Below are positions 51,401 through 62,402 of a stretch of DNA of 64,000 nucleotides, in pieces (the first letter of the stretch is position 1; every line of letters starts with the position of its first letter). The stretch is taken from positions 209,688 to 273,687 of the forward strand of contig NZ_VFIA01000005.1 of NCBI RefSeq assembly GCF_014282275.1, in the 5' to 3' direction. The translations under genes and the position numbers were made by a program. The DNA comes from Spirosoma utsteinense. GTDB lineage: Bacteria > Bacteroidota > Bacteroidia > Cytophagales > Spirosomataceae. A model generated the notes under the pieces. The model was not told where the DNA came from. It saw only the letters and a program-made list of their open reading frames with translations, and searched no databases.

Positions 51401-52351
51401 CTCGCCCGGCAGTACGGGCTGGCTACGGTCCATCAGTATATGACCCGTCTTCAGCAGTCGGCTACCGACGCCATTACAGCGGTACTGGCCCCGCTCAACG
51501 GACAGACCTTTACGGCCGGTGAAGCGCTCGACGATGGGCATACCATCCGGGTTGCCATGACGGTTGCAAACAGGCAGATTACATTCGATTTTACCGGCAC
51601 GTCGGGCGTCCATCCCAACAACCTGAACGCGAACGTATCCATCCTTCACAGTGCGGTGCTCTACGTGCTGCGGCTATGGTGCGCCAACGATATTCCGCTG
51701 AATGAGGGTCTGATGGCTCCCGTTGCCTTTATCCTTCCCGAGTCGTCCTTCCTGAACCCCGTCTTTCCTGACATGCCGGAGCAATGCCCGGCCGTGGTAG
51801 GTGGTAATACCGAAGTGAGCCAGCGGCTGGTCGATACGTTACTGAAAGCGTTACAGTTGTCGGCCTGCAGTCAGGGAACCATGAACAACTTCCTGTTCGG
51901 CAATGGGCAATTCGGGTACTACGAAACCATTGGCGGGGGCGCGGGCGCAACGAATGGAGCGAATGGGCGATCGGCCGTGCATCAGCACATGACCAACACA
52001 AAACTCACCGATCCTGAGGAACTGGAACGGCGTTATCCCGTTCGGCTGCATCAGTTTGCCATTCGGACGGGTTCGGGCGGGGCGGGCCAATGGCAGGGCG
52101 GGAATGGCATCATCCGGGAGATTGAATTTCTAGCCCCCGTACAGGCTACCCTCCTGAGCCAGCATCGGCGGGTAGCGCCTTATGGCCTTCATGACGGAGA
52201 ACCAGGAGCGGTTGGTCAGCAAACGCTCATCCATGTGGATAGGACAGAAGAAACGGTACCCGGCATATTCACGCGGGCGATGGCCGCTGGCGAACGAATC
52301 CGGATCAAGACGCCGGGGGGCGGGGGCGTCGGAAAACTAACGGGCGAATAA
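48497..52351 (+). CDS. 5-oxoprolinase (fused hydantoinase A/B type)
   Basis: A 1284-residue fused enzyme like eukaryotic OPLAH, which opens 5-oxoproline to glutamate with ATP. The HyuA part (1 to about 750) shows [11 protein letters not shown] at the N-terminus, [27 protein letters not shown] and [13 protein letters not shown]. The HyuB part (about 765-1284) shows [51 protein letters not shown] and the Gly-rich [13 protein letters not shown] and [12 protein letters not shown]. Residues about 82-102 are encoded by a palindromic segment that looks like an in-frame insertion. The start is fixed by the DTGGTFTDG motif. A consensus promoter abuts the ATG. Confidence 0.93.
   Translation: [1284 protein letters not shown]
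48741..48800. repeat. Palindromic segment inside the 5-oxoprolinase gene
   Basis: Arms of 15 bp (48741-48755 and 48786-48800, GTAACGCGGACATCC and its complement) enclose 30 bases that also repeat GCGGAC-like motifs. The frame stays open and encodes about 20 residues ([10 protein letters not shown] ... ADRMSALR) in a region where homologues should pass straight into the [10 protein letters not shown] segment. Confidence 0.8.
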
Positions 52352-52448
52352 ATGCTTCACCATTGAACCTGTTTTGGGTTACTGATAGCATAAAGCTGGC
52401 CGTATTCTAAACAGAATTAATATTCGGGTAAAGCTATTCCTGTTCACG

Positions 52449-52472
52449 CCCGGACGTGGCCGTCCAGGATAC
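52449..52472. repeat. Single-arm copy of the 15689-15755 repeat
   Basis: Bases 52449-52472 match 15732-15755 at 23 of 24 positions. Only one arm is present. The rest of the spacer 52352-52625 has no gene; its right end is AT-rich and should hold the promoter of the acyl-CoA synthetase. Confidence 0.8.
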
Positions 52473-52625
52473 AGTAGCCCTGTTACCTGACGGGGGCATT
52501 TGCCCGACCTAAAATTCTAACTAGATTCAACAGTTATAGGCAGTTGGCGCAACAAATAGGGCTATACGGATCGTTGTATAATTTAGAGAAAATAATGTAG
52601 TCTTGTTACCCAAACTATTCCCTGC

Positions 52626-54317
52626 ATGATCCAGACCAAGCTGATTCCCCGCACAGCCGAAGCCCATGAGCCGCCGATGCTCATCAAAAATATGCTGGCT
52701 CAGTCGCTTAGGTACGAGCCACAACGCGAGATTGTATACCGCGATTTGTTTCGGATGAACTACGTTACGTTCAACCAGCGGGTTCGGCAACTAGCCAACG
52801 TCCTGACGGGGCTGGGTGTTCAACCGGGTGATACGGTCGCGATGTTCGACTGGGACAGTCATCGCTACCTCGAATGCTTCTTTGCCGTAACCAGCATGGG
52901 AGCCGTTCTGCATACGGTCAACATCCGGCTGTCGCCCGCGCAAATTCTGTATACGGTGAATCATGCGCAGGACAAGGTCATCCTGATCCATGACGACTTT
53001 CTGCCCATACTGACGGCGATTAAAGACCAGATCACTACGGTAGACAAGTATGTGCTTATCTCGGATAAAGTTTACGTCGATCTCAACGCTATCGGTGAGG
53101 TTCCTGCTGGTTTTTCGGGTGAGTACGAAGCCTTGCTCAAAGGGACATCAGCGGAGTATGAGTTTCCGGATTTTGACGAAAACACCTGGGCAACCACGTT
53201 TTACACAACCGGCACAACGGGAAACCCAAAGGGCGTTTATTTCTCGCACCGGCAATTGTTCATGCACACCATGGGGCTGGCCTCGTACGTCTGCGGTTAC
53301 CAGGCCGTACCGTTCTCAGCCATGACGGACGTGTACATGCCTATTACGCCCATGTTCCACGTCCATGCCTGGGGGTTTCCCTTCCTGGCAACTATGCTTT
53401 CGGCCAAACAGGTCTACGCAGGCCGTTATGACCCGGAACTGGTTCTGAAGCTACTTCTTCAGGAAGGCGTTACCTTCTCGCACTGTGTACCGACGATCCT
53501 GAACATGCTCGTCAACAGCCCGGCTGCTCAGAAATTTAAAGCCCAGCTAAGCAAATGGAAAGTGATCATTGGTGGTTCGGCGCTGACCAAAGGTCTGGCC
53601 AAAGGTGCGCTCGATCTGGGTATACAAGTGTACCAGGGATACGGCATGTCGGAAACCGCCCCGATTATGTCCCTGACCTACCTCAACGATCTGGAACGCG
53701 ATCTGCCGATCGATGACCAGATCGAGTTTAGAACCCGTGCCGGTCGGATAGCGCCCTTTATTGAGATGCGCCTGATGAACGACGATGGTACGTTTGCGCC
53801 CCACGACGGGCATGCGCTGGGGGAAATAGTAGCCCGTGGTCCGTGGCTCACGCAGGGATACTACGAAGACCCCGAGCGGGGTGCTGACCTCTGGAAGGGC
53901 GGCTGGCTGCATACAGGCGACGTGGCTAGCATCACGCCCGACAACTGGGTACTGATTTCTGACCGTACCAAAGATGTTATCAAGACCGGGGGCGAGTGGG
54001 TATCATCGCTCGATATGGAAGATGCGCTCTCACAGCTGGAAGGCGTAGCCGAATCGGCGGTTGTTGGCCTGCCGGACGAACGCTGGGGTGAACGGCCACA
54101 CGCCCTGATCGTGCAGAAGCCGGGTTATGAACTTACCGCCGACGGTATAAAAACAGAACTCCAAACGAAAGTGGATCGGGGCGACCTTCACAAGTGGTAC
54201 GTTCCCGACCGGATTTTATTTGTCTCCGAGATTCCCAAGACGAGCGTTGGCAAAATCGACAAGAAACGCATCCGCTCCGAAATGAAGGAGCAGATCCTGG
54301 GAGCCGTTAACGCTTAA
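52626..54317 (+). CDS. Acyl-CoA synthetase (medium/long-chain fatty acid-CoA ligase)
   Basis: A 563-residue ANL-superfamily enzyme that activates fatty acids to acyl-CoA through an acyl-AMP. All core motifs are present: the P-loop YTTGTTGNPKGVYFSH, YQGYGMSETAP (A5), WLHTGDVA (A7), DRTKDVIKTGGEWVSSLDME (A8) and the catalytic Lys in KTSVGKIDKKRIR (A10). The N-terminus (PPMLIKNMLAQSLRYEPQREIVYRD) resembles the AlkK/medium-chain branch. It is cytosolic. No other fatty-acid oxidation genes are adjacent; the next gene starts 99 bases later. Confidence 0.93.
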   Translation: MIQTKLIPRTAEAHEPPMLIKNMLAQSLRYEPQREIVYRDLFRMNYVTFNQRVRQLANVLTGLGVQPGDTVAMFDWDSHRYLECFFAVTSMGAVLHTVNIRLSPAQILYTVNHAQDKVILIHDDFLPILTAIKDQITTVDKYVLISDKVYVDLNAIGEVPAGFSGEYEALLKGTSAEYEFPDFDENTWATTFYTTGTTGNPKGVYFSHRQLFMHTMGLASYVCGYQAVPFSAMTDVYMPITPMFHVHAWGFPFLATMLSAKQVYAGRYDPELVLKLLLQEGVTFSHCVPTILNMLVNSPAAQKFKAQLSKWKVIIGGSALTKGLAKGALDLGIQVYQGYGMSETAPIMSLTYLNDLERDLPIDDQIEFRTRAGRIAPFIEMRLMNDDGTFAPHDGHALGEIVARGPWLTQGYYEDPERGADLWKGGWLHTGDVASITPDNWVLISDRTKDVIKTGGEWVSSLDMEDALSQLEGVAESAVVGLPDERWGERPHALIVQKPGYELTADGIKTELQTKVDRGDLHKWYVPDRILFVSEIPKTSVGKIDKKRIRSEMKEQILGAVNA

Positions 54318-54416
54318 TTAAACTTATACCTGTCAGCGTAGGAAGGCATAGGCAACAAGGCGTAACTTTTCGCTGCGTTTTCGGTGCCTTTCTTCGTTTC
54401 TGGCGGTTACTCTATC

Positions 54417-54908
54417 ATGACCCGAATTGGCCTTCTCTCCGATACCCACTCCTACCTGGATCCCCAGATTTTTACCCATTTCGATACCTGCGATGAAATC
54501 TGGCACGCGGGCGACGTAGGTAACCTGGCCGTGATGGAGCAATTGAAAGCGTTTCGTCCCCTACGGATCGTGTGCGGCAACATCGATCGGGAAGCCAGCG
54601 ACCTGCCGCTGAACGAGCGTTTCCAGCTAGAAGGCGTCGATGTGTGGATGACGCACATTGGCGGTACTCCGCCCCGGTATAACCCAACCGTCCGACCCGA
54701 ATTGAAGGGTAACCCGCCTAACCTGTTCATCTGCGGGCACTCACATATCCTCAAGGTTACCCGCGATCCAACCCTACAGAACCTGCTCTTTGTGAACCCC
54801 GGTGCGGCTGGCAAAACAGGCTTCCACGTTATGCGAACGGTAGTACGGTTCTCGCTCGATGCCGGAAAAATTCTGGATATGCAGGCGATCGAGCTGGGCA
54901 AGAAATGA
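54417..54908 (+). CDS. YfcE-like metallophosphoesterase
   Basis: A 163-residue calcineurin-like phosphodiesterase of the YfcE/MJ0936 group. The metal-binding motifs are in order: GLLSDTH, WHAGDVG, CGNID, MTHIGG and CGHSH, giving the usual two-metal site. NPGAAGKTGFH near the end is typical of the group. The in vivo substrate is unknown. The ATG at 54417 places the first beta-strand at residue 3; an upstream frame to 54384 adds nothing recognisable. A bidirectional terminator follows. Confidence 0.9.
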   Translation: MTRIGLLSDTHSYLDPQIFTHFDTCDEIWHAGDVGNLAVMEQLKAFRPLRIVCGNIDREASDLPLNERFQLEGVDVWMTHIGGTPPRYNPTVRPELKGNPPNLFICGHSHILKVTRDPTLQNLLFVNPGAAGKTGFHVMRTVVRFSLDAGKILDMQAIELGKK

Positions 54909-54940
54909 CCATCTTCCTAGGTTCGTTCATCCATAAAAAA

Positions 54941-54966
54941 AGGGCTTCCTATGTAGGAAGCCCTTC
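54941..54966. terminator. Bidirectional terminator between the yfcE-like gene and ftsH
   Basis: A perfect 12-bp stem (54941-54952 with 54955-54966, AAGGGCTTCCTA and complement) is preceded by seven A's and followed by TCTCTAT, serving the two convergent genes. Confidence 0.88.
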
Positions 54967-54986
54967 TCTATATATATGCATCCAGC

Positions 54987-57005
54987 TTATAAAGGCAGGG
55001 ATGGCTCAATCTCGGAAGGCTTGGACTCCTTACCGATCTCTTCCTTAACCTCTTCGCTGTTTTTGTAAGCCTGGTAGACTGTTTCACGCTCGAATGGACG
55101 TTTGCCAATCAGACGAACCAGGTCGTTTTGGTACAGGATTTCTTTCTCCAGCAGTTCTTTTGCCAGGATCTCCAGCGCGTCGCGATGCTCAACCAGCATC
55201 CCTTTGGTGCGAACGTAAGCTACATCAACGATCTTGCGAACCTCCTGGTCGATGTGCTTGGCTGTTTCTTCCGAATACGGTTTGTTGAAGTTGTAATCAG
55301 ACTGCTTCGAATCGTAGAACGACACGTTTCCGATCACATCATTCATACCGTACATGGTTACCATGCTATAGGCTAGCTTGGTAATACGCTCCAGATCGCT
55401 CAACGCACCAGTCGACACTTTACCGAAGATGATATCCTCAGCAGCGCGGCCACCCAGAGCCATGCACATTTCGTCCATCAGCTGCTCGGTGCGATATAGA
55501 TACTGTTCACGTGGAAGGTACTGCGCATAGCCCAAAGCAGCTACACCACGCGGTACGATCGACACTTTAACGAGCGGATCAGCAAATTCCAGGAACCAGC
55601 CCGCAACCGCGTGTCCAGCTTCGTGGTAGGCAACGATTTCTTTTTCTTCGGGCGAAATGAGCTTGTTCTTCTTCTCCAGACCACCAATGACGCGGTCCAT
55701 AGCATCCTGAAAGTCTTTCATATCCACCGACTCTTTGTCGCTACGAGCGGCAATCAGGGCGGCTTCATTACAGACGTTAGCAATCTCGGCACCGGCAAAG
55801 CCCGGTGTTTGAGCAGCTAACTGCTTTGGATCAACGTCGGTCGACAGTTTGATCGGCTTCAGGTGGACTTTAAAGATCGCTTCACGACCGACTACGTCCG
55901 GCTTATCAATGCTGATCTGACGGTCGAAACGGCCAGGGCGCTGCAGGGCAGGGTCCAGCACGTCGGGGCGGTTGGTAGCAGCCAGGATAATGATACCGGA
56001 GTCGGTAGCAAAACCATCCATCTCTACCAGCAGCGAGTTCAATGTGTTTTCGCGCTCGTCATTGGCACCGGGCATGGAACCCCGTCCCCTCGAACGACCA
56101 ACAGCGTCAATCTCATCGATGAAGATAATACAAGGTGCTTTTTCCTTGGCCTGTTTGAACAGGTCACGTACACGGGCTGCGCCTACGCCTACGAACATCT
56201 CCACAAAGTCGGAACCCGACAGCGAGAAGAACGGAACGCCTGCTTCGCCCGCAACAGCTTTCGCCAGCAAGGTTTTACCAGTACCCGGAGGGCCAATCAG
56301 CAGCGCACCTTTAGGGATTTTAGCACCCAGTTTGGTGAACTTGGTTGGATTCTTGAGGTAGTCGACAATCTCCTTAATCTCTTCTTTGGCTTCGTCAAGG
56401 CCAGCTACGTCGTTGAACGTGATCTTCACCTTGCTATCCGCATCGAAAAGAGCCGCTTTTGACTTGCCGATGTTGAAGATCTGCCCACCTGGCCCTCCTG
56501 CGCCGGACATCCGCCCAAGCAGGAAATACATAGCCAGCAGCATAACGATCAGGAAACCCCACGTGCTGATAATGTTGCCGAAATCACTGCGCTGTTCAAA
56601 CCGGTAATCGATCTTTTCGTTGTCAGGTATGCCCTGCTGGATGGTATCAAGATCCTTTTTAAACGAGTCGCTGGAGGCAATGTTAAACTGGAAATGCGGA
56701 CCATGACTGGTACCGAAGTAAGGTTTATCGGCAAACAGGTTGCGATATTTCGTGCTTTGAGCCGCCTGTTGGGTAAGCGTTATCTCAGCGACGCGGTCAT
56801 TGACGACAACCACCTCAGACACTTCACGATCTTTCATCATCCGCTCGAAACGCTTTTGTGAGATTTCACGGGTAGCTGAGCTTTTGTTGAAAAATGTGAT
56901 GCCAAGGATGGCGGCAATGAGTAGAGCGACGATCCAGCCCTGGAAATTAGGCTTACGTGGGCCGCCCCGGGGTACTAACGGATTTCTATTATTGTTATCT
57001 GACAT
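54987..57005 (-). CDS. ftsH: ATP-dependent zinc metalloprotease FtsH
   Basis: A 672-residue membrane AAA protease that removes misfolded membrane proteins and short-lived regulators. Two transmembrane helices (about 24-40 and 152-172) flank the periplasmic domain. The AAA module holds Walker A GPPGTGKT, Walker [10 protein letters not shown] and the second region of homology ([23 protein letters not shown]). The zinc site is HEAGH. A charged tail ([19 protein letters not shown]) is common in Bacteroidota FtsH. It lies downstream of rsfS in the same direction with a 125-base gap, an order common in the phylum. Confidence 0.98.
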   Translation of the reverse strand: MSDNNNRNPLVPRGGPRKPNFQGWIVALLIAAILGITFFNKSSATREISQKRFERMMKDREVSEVVVVNDRVAEITLTQQAAQSTKYRNLFADKPYFGTSHGPHFQFNIASSDSFKKDLDTIQQGIPDNEKIDYRFEQRSDFGNIISTWGFLIVMLLAMYFLLGRMSGAGGPGGQIFNIGKSKAALFDADSKVKITFNDVAGLDEAKEEIKEIVDYLKNPTKFTKLGAKIPKGALLIGPPGTGKTLLAKAVAGEAGVPFFSLSGSDFVEMFVGVGAARVRDLFKQAKEKAPCIIFIDEIDAVGRSRGRGSMPGANDERENTLNSLLVEMDGFATDSGIIILAATNRPDVLDPALQRPGRFDRQISIDKPDVVGREAIFKVHLKPIKLSTDVDPKQLAAQTPGFAGAEIANVCNEAALIAARSDKESVDMKDFQDAMDRVIGGLEKKNKLISPEEKEIVAYHEAGHAVAGWFLEFADPLVKVSIVPRGVAALGYAQYLPREQYLYRTEQLMDEMCMALGGRAAEDIIFGKVSTGALSDLERITKLAYSMVTMYGMNDVIGNVSFYDSKQSDYNFNKPYSEETAKHIDQEVRKIVDVAYVRTKGMLVEHRDALEILAKELLEKEILYQNDLVRLIGKRPFERETVYQAYKNSEEVKEEIGKESKPSEIEPSLPL

Positions 57006-57130
57006 TTCCTCAGGTTGTACAAACGGATATCAAGGGTAACACAGTTTTTCAAACGAATGTTTCTACAACGAAACGGTTCGGACAGGCGGTCACCCGGGTC
57101 GATAAACGGCCCAAATGACCACCTTTGAAT

Positions 57131-57529
57131 TTATTGATTAACAGGCACAAGTGTACCTTCTTCAATGTAGTGAATCTCGGCATCGCCCCAAAGCTGTTCG
57201 AGGTCGTAGAAAGACCGGCGTTCTTTTTTGAAAACGTGGACGACAACGTCTACATAATCGAGCAGAATCCATTCCCGGTTCGTTTTACCTTCCCGATGCC
57301 AGGGGTCCTGCCTACTTGCTTTATATACTTCTTCCTCAACTGAGGAAGAGATAGCGTCAATCTGCGTGTCGGAGTTACCCGAACACAAAACGAAATAATC
57401 GCAGATGGCGTTTTTAACACGACGAAGGTCCATCACTACAATGTCCTGCGCTTTCTTCTCCTGCATCCCCCGGACTACGAAATCACGAATCTGTTCGGCG
57501 GTGAATTCACTATTTTTGCTGATTCTCAT
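57131..57529 (-). CDS. rsfS: Ribosomal silencing factor
   Basis: A 132-residue RsfS/Iojap protein that binds ribosomal protein uL14 and blocks subunit joining when nutrients are scarce. The nucleotidyltransferase-like fold lacks catalytic residues. Family landmarks are AQDIVVMDLRRVKNAICDYFVLCSGNSDTQ, SRQDPWHREGKTNREWILLDYVDVVVHVF and YDLEQLWGDAE. It is divergent from birA and upstream of ftsH, a neighbourhood conserved in Bacteroidota. Confidence 0.97.
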   Translation of the reverse strand: MRISKNSEFTAEQIRDFVVRGMQEKKAQDIVVMDLRRVKNAICDYFVLCSGNSDTQIDAISSSVEEEVYKASRQDPWHREGKTNREWILLDYVDVVVHVFKKERRSFYDLEQLWGDAEIHYIEEGTLVPVNQ

Positions 57530-57637
57530 GCGTTTTATTTAACGTGGCACGATCCATTAAACAGCGGGTACTTTGCCTGGCCAACGCTACTCGTCGGCAG
57601 CACCATGTATTAACATCCTACTACTAAACTATACAAT

Positions 57638-57651
57638 ATTTTGTACAAAAT
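57638..57651. promoter_or_regulatory. Perfect palindrome over the birA start codon
   Basis: ATTTTGTACAAAAT is a 14-bp perfect palindrome that contains the TTG start of birA. It could be an operator, or its AT-richness could make it accidental. Confidence 0.35.
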
Positions 57652-58400
57652 CTATCCCAAAACTCTTTTTGCCGGGCAAATAATAAAATACCTGCCAAGC
57701 TGTCAGTCAACTAACGACGAAGCGTCCGATCTGATTGCGCAAAGCGAGCCTGCTGAGGGGACAATTGTCGTAACTGACAATCAAACGGCGGGTCGGGGAC
57801 AGCGCGGCAACATCTGGCTGGCTCAGGCGGGTCAAAATCTAACCTTTTCCCTGATCCTCAAACCCGTATTCTTACCAGCATCCGACCAGTTCTGGCTGAA
57901 TATGGCTATCTCACTCGGCATTACCGATACGCTCAAACCGTTGATCGGGGAAGCGCTGCGCATCAAATGGCCTAACGATATTTATGCTGGCGATCAGAAA
58001 CTGGGGGGTATCCTGATCGAAAACACCCTGCACAGCTATCACATTGCCTGGTCGGTAGTGGGGATGGGCCTTAATGTGAATCAGGTCGAGTTTGCGCACC
58101 CTACCGCAACATCGATCCAACAGCAGACCCCGTTACCAAACGGCTATGACCTGCCCGGCCTGCTTAGCGCCTGTTGCGAGCATATCGAGCAGCGCTATCT
58201 GCAATTACGATCCGGGCAGCGCAAAGAGTTGGAATCAAGCTACTTACAGCTTCTTTACCGCTATCAGGAAGTTCATCACTTCAAAAGCGAAGACCGTTTA
58301 TTTACAGGAAAAATTGTGGGTATAGACCCCATGGGGCGACTTGCCATCCAGCGTGGCGATGGAGTGCGGTATTTTAACTTCAAGGAAGTAGCGTTTATAT

Positions 58401-58417
<17 letters not shown>
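57641..58417 (+). CDS. birA: Biotin--[acetyl-CoA-carboxylase] ligase
   Basis: A 258-residue biotin protein ligase that attaches biotin to the carboxyl carrier protein. The biotin-adenylate loop QTAGRGQRGNIW, the ATP/biotin region IKWPNDIYAGDQKLGGILIE and VGMGLNVNQ are present. The protein starts directly with the catalytic domain (LPSCQSTNDEA), so it is the monofunctional type without a DNA-binding domain and cannot repress biotin genes itself. The start is a TTG at 57641, inside a palindrome. Its last codons and stop lie in the simple repeat at 58401-58480. Confidence 0.94.
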
Positions 58418-60132
<1,715 letters not shown>

Positions 60133-60168
60133 GGAGCCGGTATTTGATAGAATGAAACTCAGTTTCGG

Positions 60169-60176
60169 CAAAGGTA
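60169..60176 (-). promoter_or_regulatory. Candidate -7 element for the phosphatase gene (TACCTTTG)
   Basis: An exact TAnnTTTG match on the minus strand 36 bases upstream of the start codon; no matching -33 TTG. Confidence 0.45.
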
Positions 60177-60330
60177 TAAACAAATTGGCAGGCCGACCTA
60201 TCGGGGATATGAACGGTTTATGAAACTGTTCCTGTCCGTTTCCTTGCTTTGGGGAGGATTATAAGTAGTTTTTTTTAACATTGGTCTACCTATTGCGTTC
60301 ATTCTAGGGCGGCTCCAACGGCCGTGTGTG

Positions 60331-61140
60331 ATGCAATTCAATCGTCTCATGATTTCACTTACCAGCCCGGCATCTTACCTGCTTACGGCTTTGATTCTGT
60401 TTGCGGCCATTTTTGGCCGATACGTCCTGTTCTCGTGGAGCTTCTGGTGGTTGTTTAAAGTTTCGATGAAGACCCAGTTTGCGCACCGGGCCGTGCAGAC
60501 ACGCCCTCGTAAGCCAGGGCAGGACCGGCGGGAGATTGGCTGGTCGTTGCTTACTTCATTCATTTTTACCGGCATTGCAGTTGCCATTCTGGCAGCTCAC
60601 CAGGCTGGCTATACACAGATATATACCGATTGGCAGGCATATCCATTGGTATGGTATCCTGTCAGCATTGCCCTTGTGTTATTTATTCACGAAACATACT
60701 ACTACTGGCTTCATCGCTGGATGCACCGGCCGGGTGTATACAAGCGGGTTCACCAGACCCACCACGACAGTATCACTACCTCCCCCTGGACGTCTTTTTC
60801 GTTCCACCCTATCGAGAGTACCTTACAGGCTATCGTCATCCCGGCGCTGACCTTTGTTATTCCGTTACATTTCTCGGCAGTGGGGCTGATCCTTCTTATC
60901 ATGACGGTGTCGAGTGCTATCAATCACCTGAATACGGAAATCTATCCCCGCGATTTCAACCGGCACTGGCTGGGTCGATGGCTTATTGGTGCTACCCACC
61001 ATAGCCTGCATCATACCCAGTTCCGGTTCAACTACGGGTTGTACTTCACCTTCTGGGATAAATGGATGAAAACCGAAAGCCCCGATTTTCACCGGCTATT
61101 CGGCGAGAAAACGGGTAAAAGAATGAAAAATGAGGAATGA
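60331..61140 (+). CDS. Sterol desaturase / fatty acid hydroxylase family protein
   Basis: A 269-residue membrane di-iron oxygenase. The histidine boxes are complete: HETYYYWLHRWMH, HQTHH and HHSLHH, with a further NHLNTE. About four membrane helices surround them. In bacteria the family modifies carotenoids, hopanoids, sphingolipids or alkylglycerols; the substrate here is not determined. The start may be the GTG at 60328 or the adjacent ATG at 60331. It converges with the polyprenyl synthase gene. Confidence 0.9.
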   Translation: MQFNRLMISLTSPASYLLTALILFAAIFGRYVLFSWSFWWLFKVSMKTQFAHRAVQTRPRKPGQDRREIGWSLLTSFIFTGIAVAILAAHQAGYTQIYTDWQAYPLVWYPVSIALVLFIHETYYYWLHRWMHRPGVYKRVHQTHHDSITTSPWTSFSFHPIESTLQAIVIPALTFVIPLHFSAVGLILLIMTVSSAINHLNTEIYPRDFNRHWLGRWLIGATHHSLHHTQFRFNYGLYFTFWDKWMKTESPDFHRLFGEKTGKRMKNEE

Positions 61141-61175
61141 GGATGAGCCCGAAAGGCATATCATTCCTTATTCTC

Positions 61176-62153
61176 TTACTTGCTCCGATCGATGGTGTAT
61201 TGCACCAGCTGATGCAGCGACTGGCGATAAGGGGAGTCAGGAAATTGATTGAGCAACGTTTGCGCTTCGGCAACGTAGCGGTTCATAACCTCGGTAGCGT
61301 AGTCTATACCACCCGAGTTTTTAACGAAGGCGATCACCTCCGCTACTTTTTTAGGATTTTCGCTCTCATTCTTGACAATGTTGATAATCCGGCGCTTTTC
61401 CAGAAAAGCGGCTCTGTTGAGTGCGTAAATCAGGGGAAGCGTCATCTTTTTTTCCTTGATATCGATACCCAGCGGCTTCCCGATTTCGGCCGTGCCATAA
61501 TCGAACAGGTCATCTTTGATCTGAAACGCAATGCCCACTTTCTCACCGAACGCATGAGCCTGTGCGACGGTCTCTTCGTTGACCCCCGCCGACCGGGCCC
61601 CTACCGCACAGCAGGACGCGATGAGCGACGCGGTTTTCTGGCGAATGATCTCGTAATAAACGGCCTCGGTAATATCTAAACGACGCGCTTTCTCGATCTG
61701 AAGCAGTTCCCCTTCGCTCAACTCGCGTACGGCTGTCGATACGATCTTAAGGAGTTCGAAATCGCCATTGTCGACCGATAGCAGCAACCCCCGCGACAGC
61801 AGGTAATCGCCTACCAGTACGGCAACTTTGTTTTTCCATAAGGCATTGATGGAGAAGAAGCCCCGCCGGTAGTTTGAATCATCGACCACGTCGTCATGAA
61901 CGAGGGTGGCGGTATGGAGTAGCTCGATAAGGGATGCTCCCCGGTAGGTAGACTCATTGATCTGTCCACAGACGCCTGCTGTCAGAAAAACAAACATCGG
62001 CCGGAGTTGCTTGCCCTTCCGTTTCACGATGTAGTTCATGATCTGGTCGAGCAGCATAACGTCGCTCTTCATCAAACCCCGAAATTTCTGCTCAAACAAA
62101 TCCATTTCGGCAGCAATCGGAGCTTGTATATCGGCAACAGTCAGGGACATCAT
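61176..62153 (-). CDS. Polyprenyl (octaprenyl-type) diphosphate synthase
   Basis: A 325-residue trans-isoprenyl diphosphate synthase that extends farnesyl or geranylgeranyl diphosphate, supplying the menaquinone side chain. The first aspartate-rich motif is LVHDDVVDDSNYRRG and the second FQIKDDLFDY. The N-terminal KGKQLRPMFVFL is the substrate-binding GKxxRP-type region. The length fits the long-chain group, but product length cannot be read safely. It is divergent from the patatin gene. Confidence 0.94.
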   Translation of the reverse strand: MMSLTVADIQAPIAAEMDLFEQKFRGLMKSDVMLLDQIMNYIVKRKGKQLRPMFVFLTAGVCGQINESTYRGASLIELLHTATLVHDDVVDDSNYRRGFFSINALWKNKVAVLVGDYLLSRGLLLSVDNGDFELLKIVSTAVRELSEGELLQIEKARRLDITEAVYYEIIRQKTASLIASCCAVGARSAGVNEETVAQAHAFGEKVGIAFQIKDDLFDYGTAEIGKPLGIDIKEKKMTLPLIYALNRAAFLEKRRIINIVKNESENPKKVAEVIAFVKNSGGIDYATEVMNRYVAEAQTLLNQFPDSPYRQSLHQLVQYTIDRSK

Positions 62154-62402
62154 TCAGGGGTGAATCGTGGTAGGCAGTATATAATGAACAGGGTGTATTC
62201 ACTAACTGTTCATTGCCATTGGGCACAGGCTGCGATAAAGGCATACTGTAATTCACGGCAAGTATAGTAAGGAAAGCGCAGACGCCGAAAAAGGCCGTTA
62301 GAAAACTGATACTGTTATATAGAACATCTGGTCGTATTCATTTTGGTTGCTATGTAAAAAAAGCTCAATTTACCCCCACATCCATTGCTCCAGAAATCCT
62401 GT

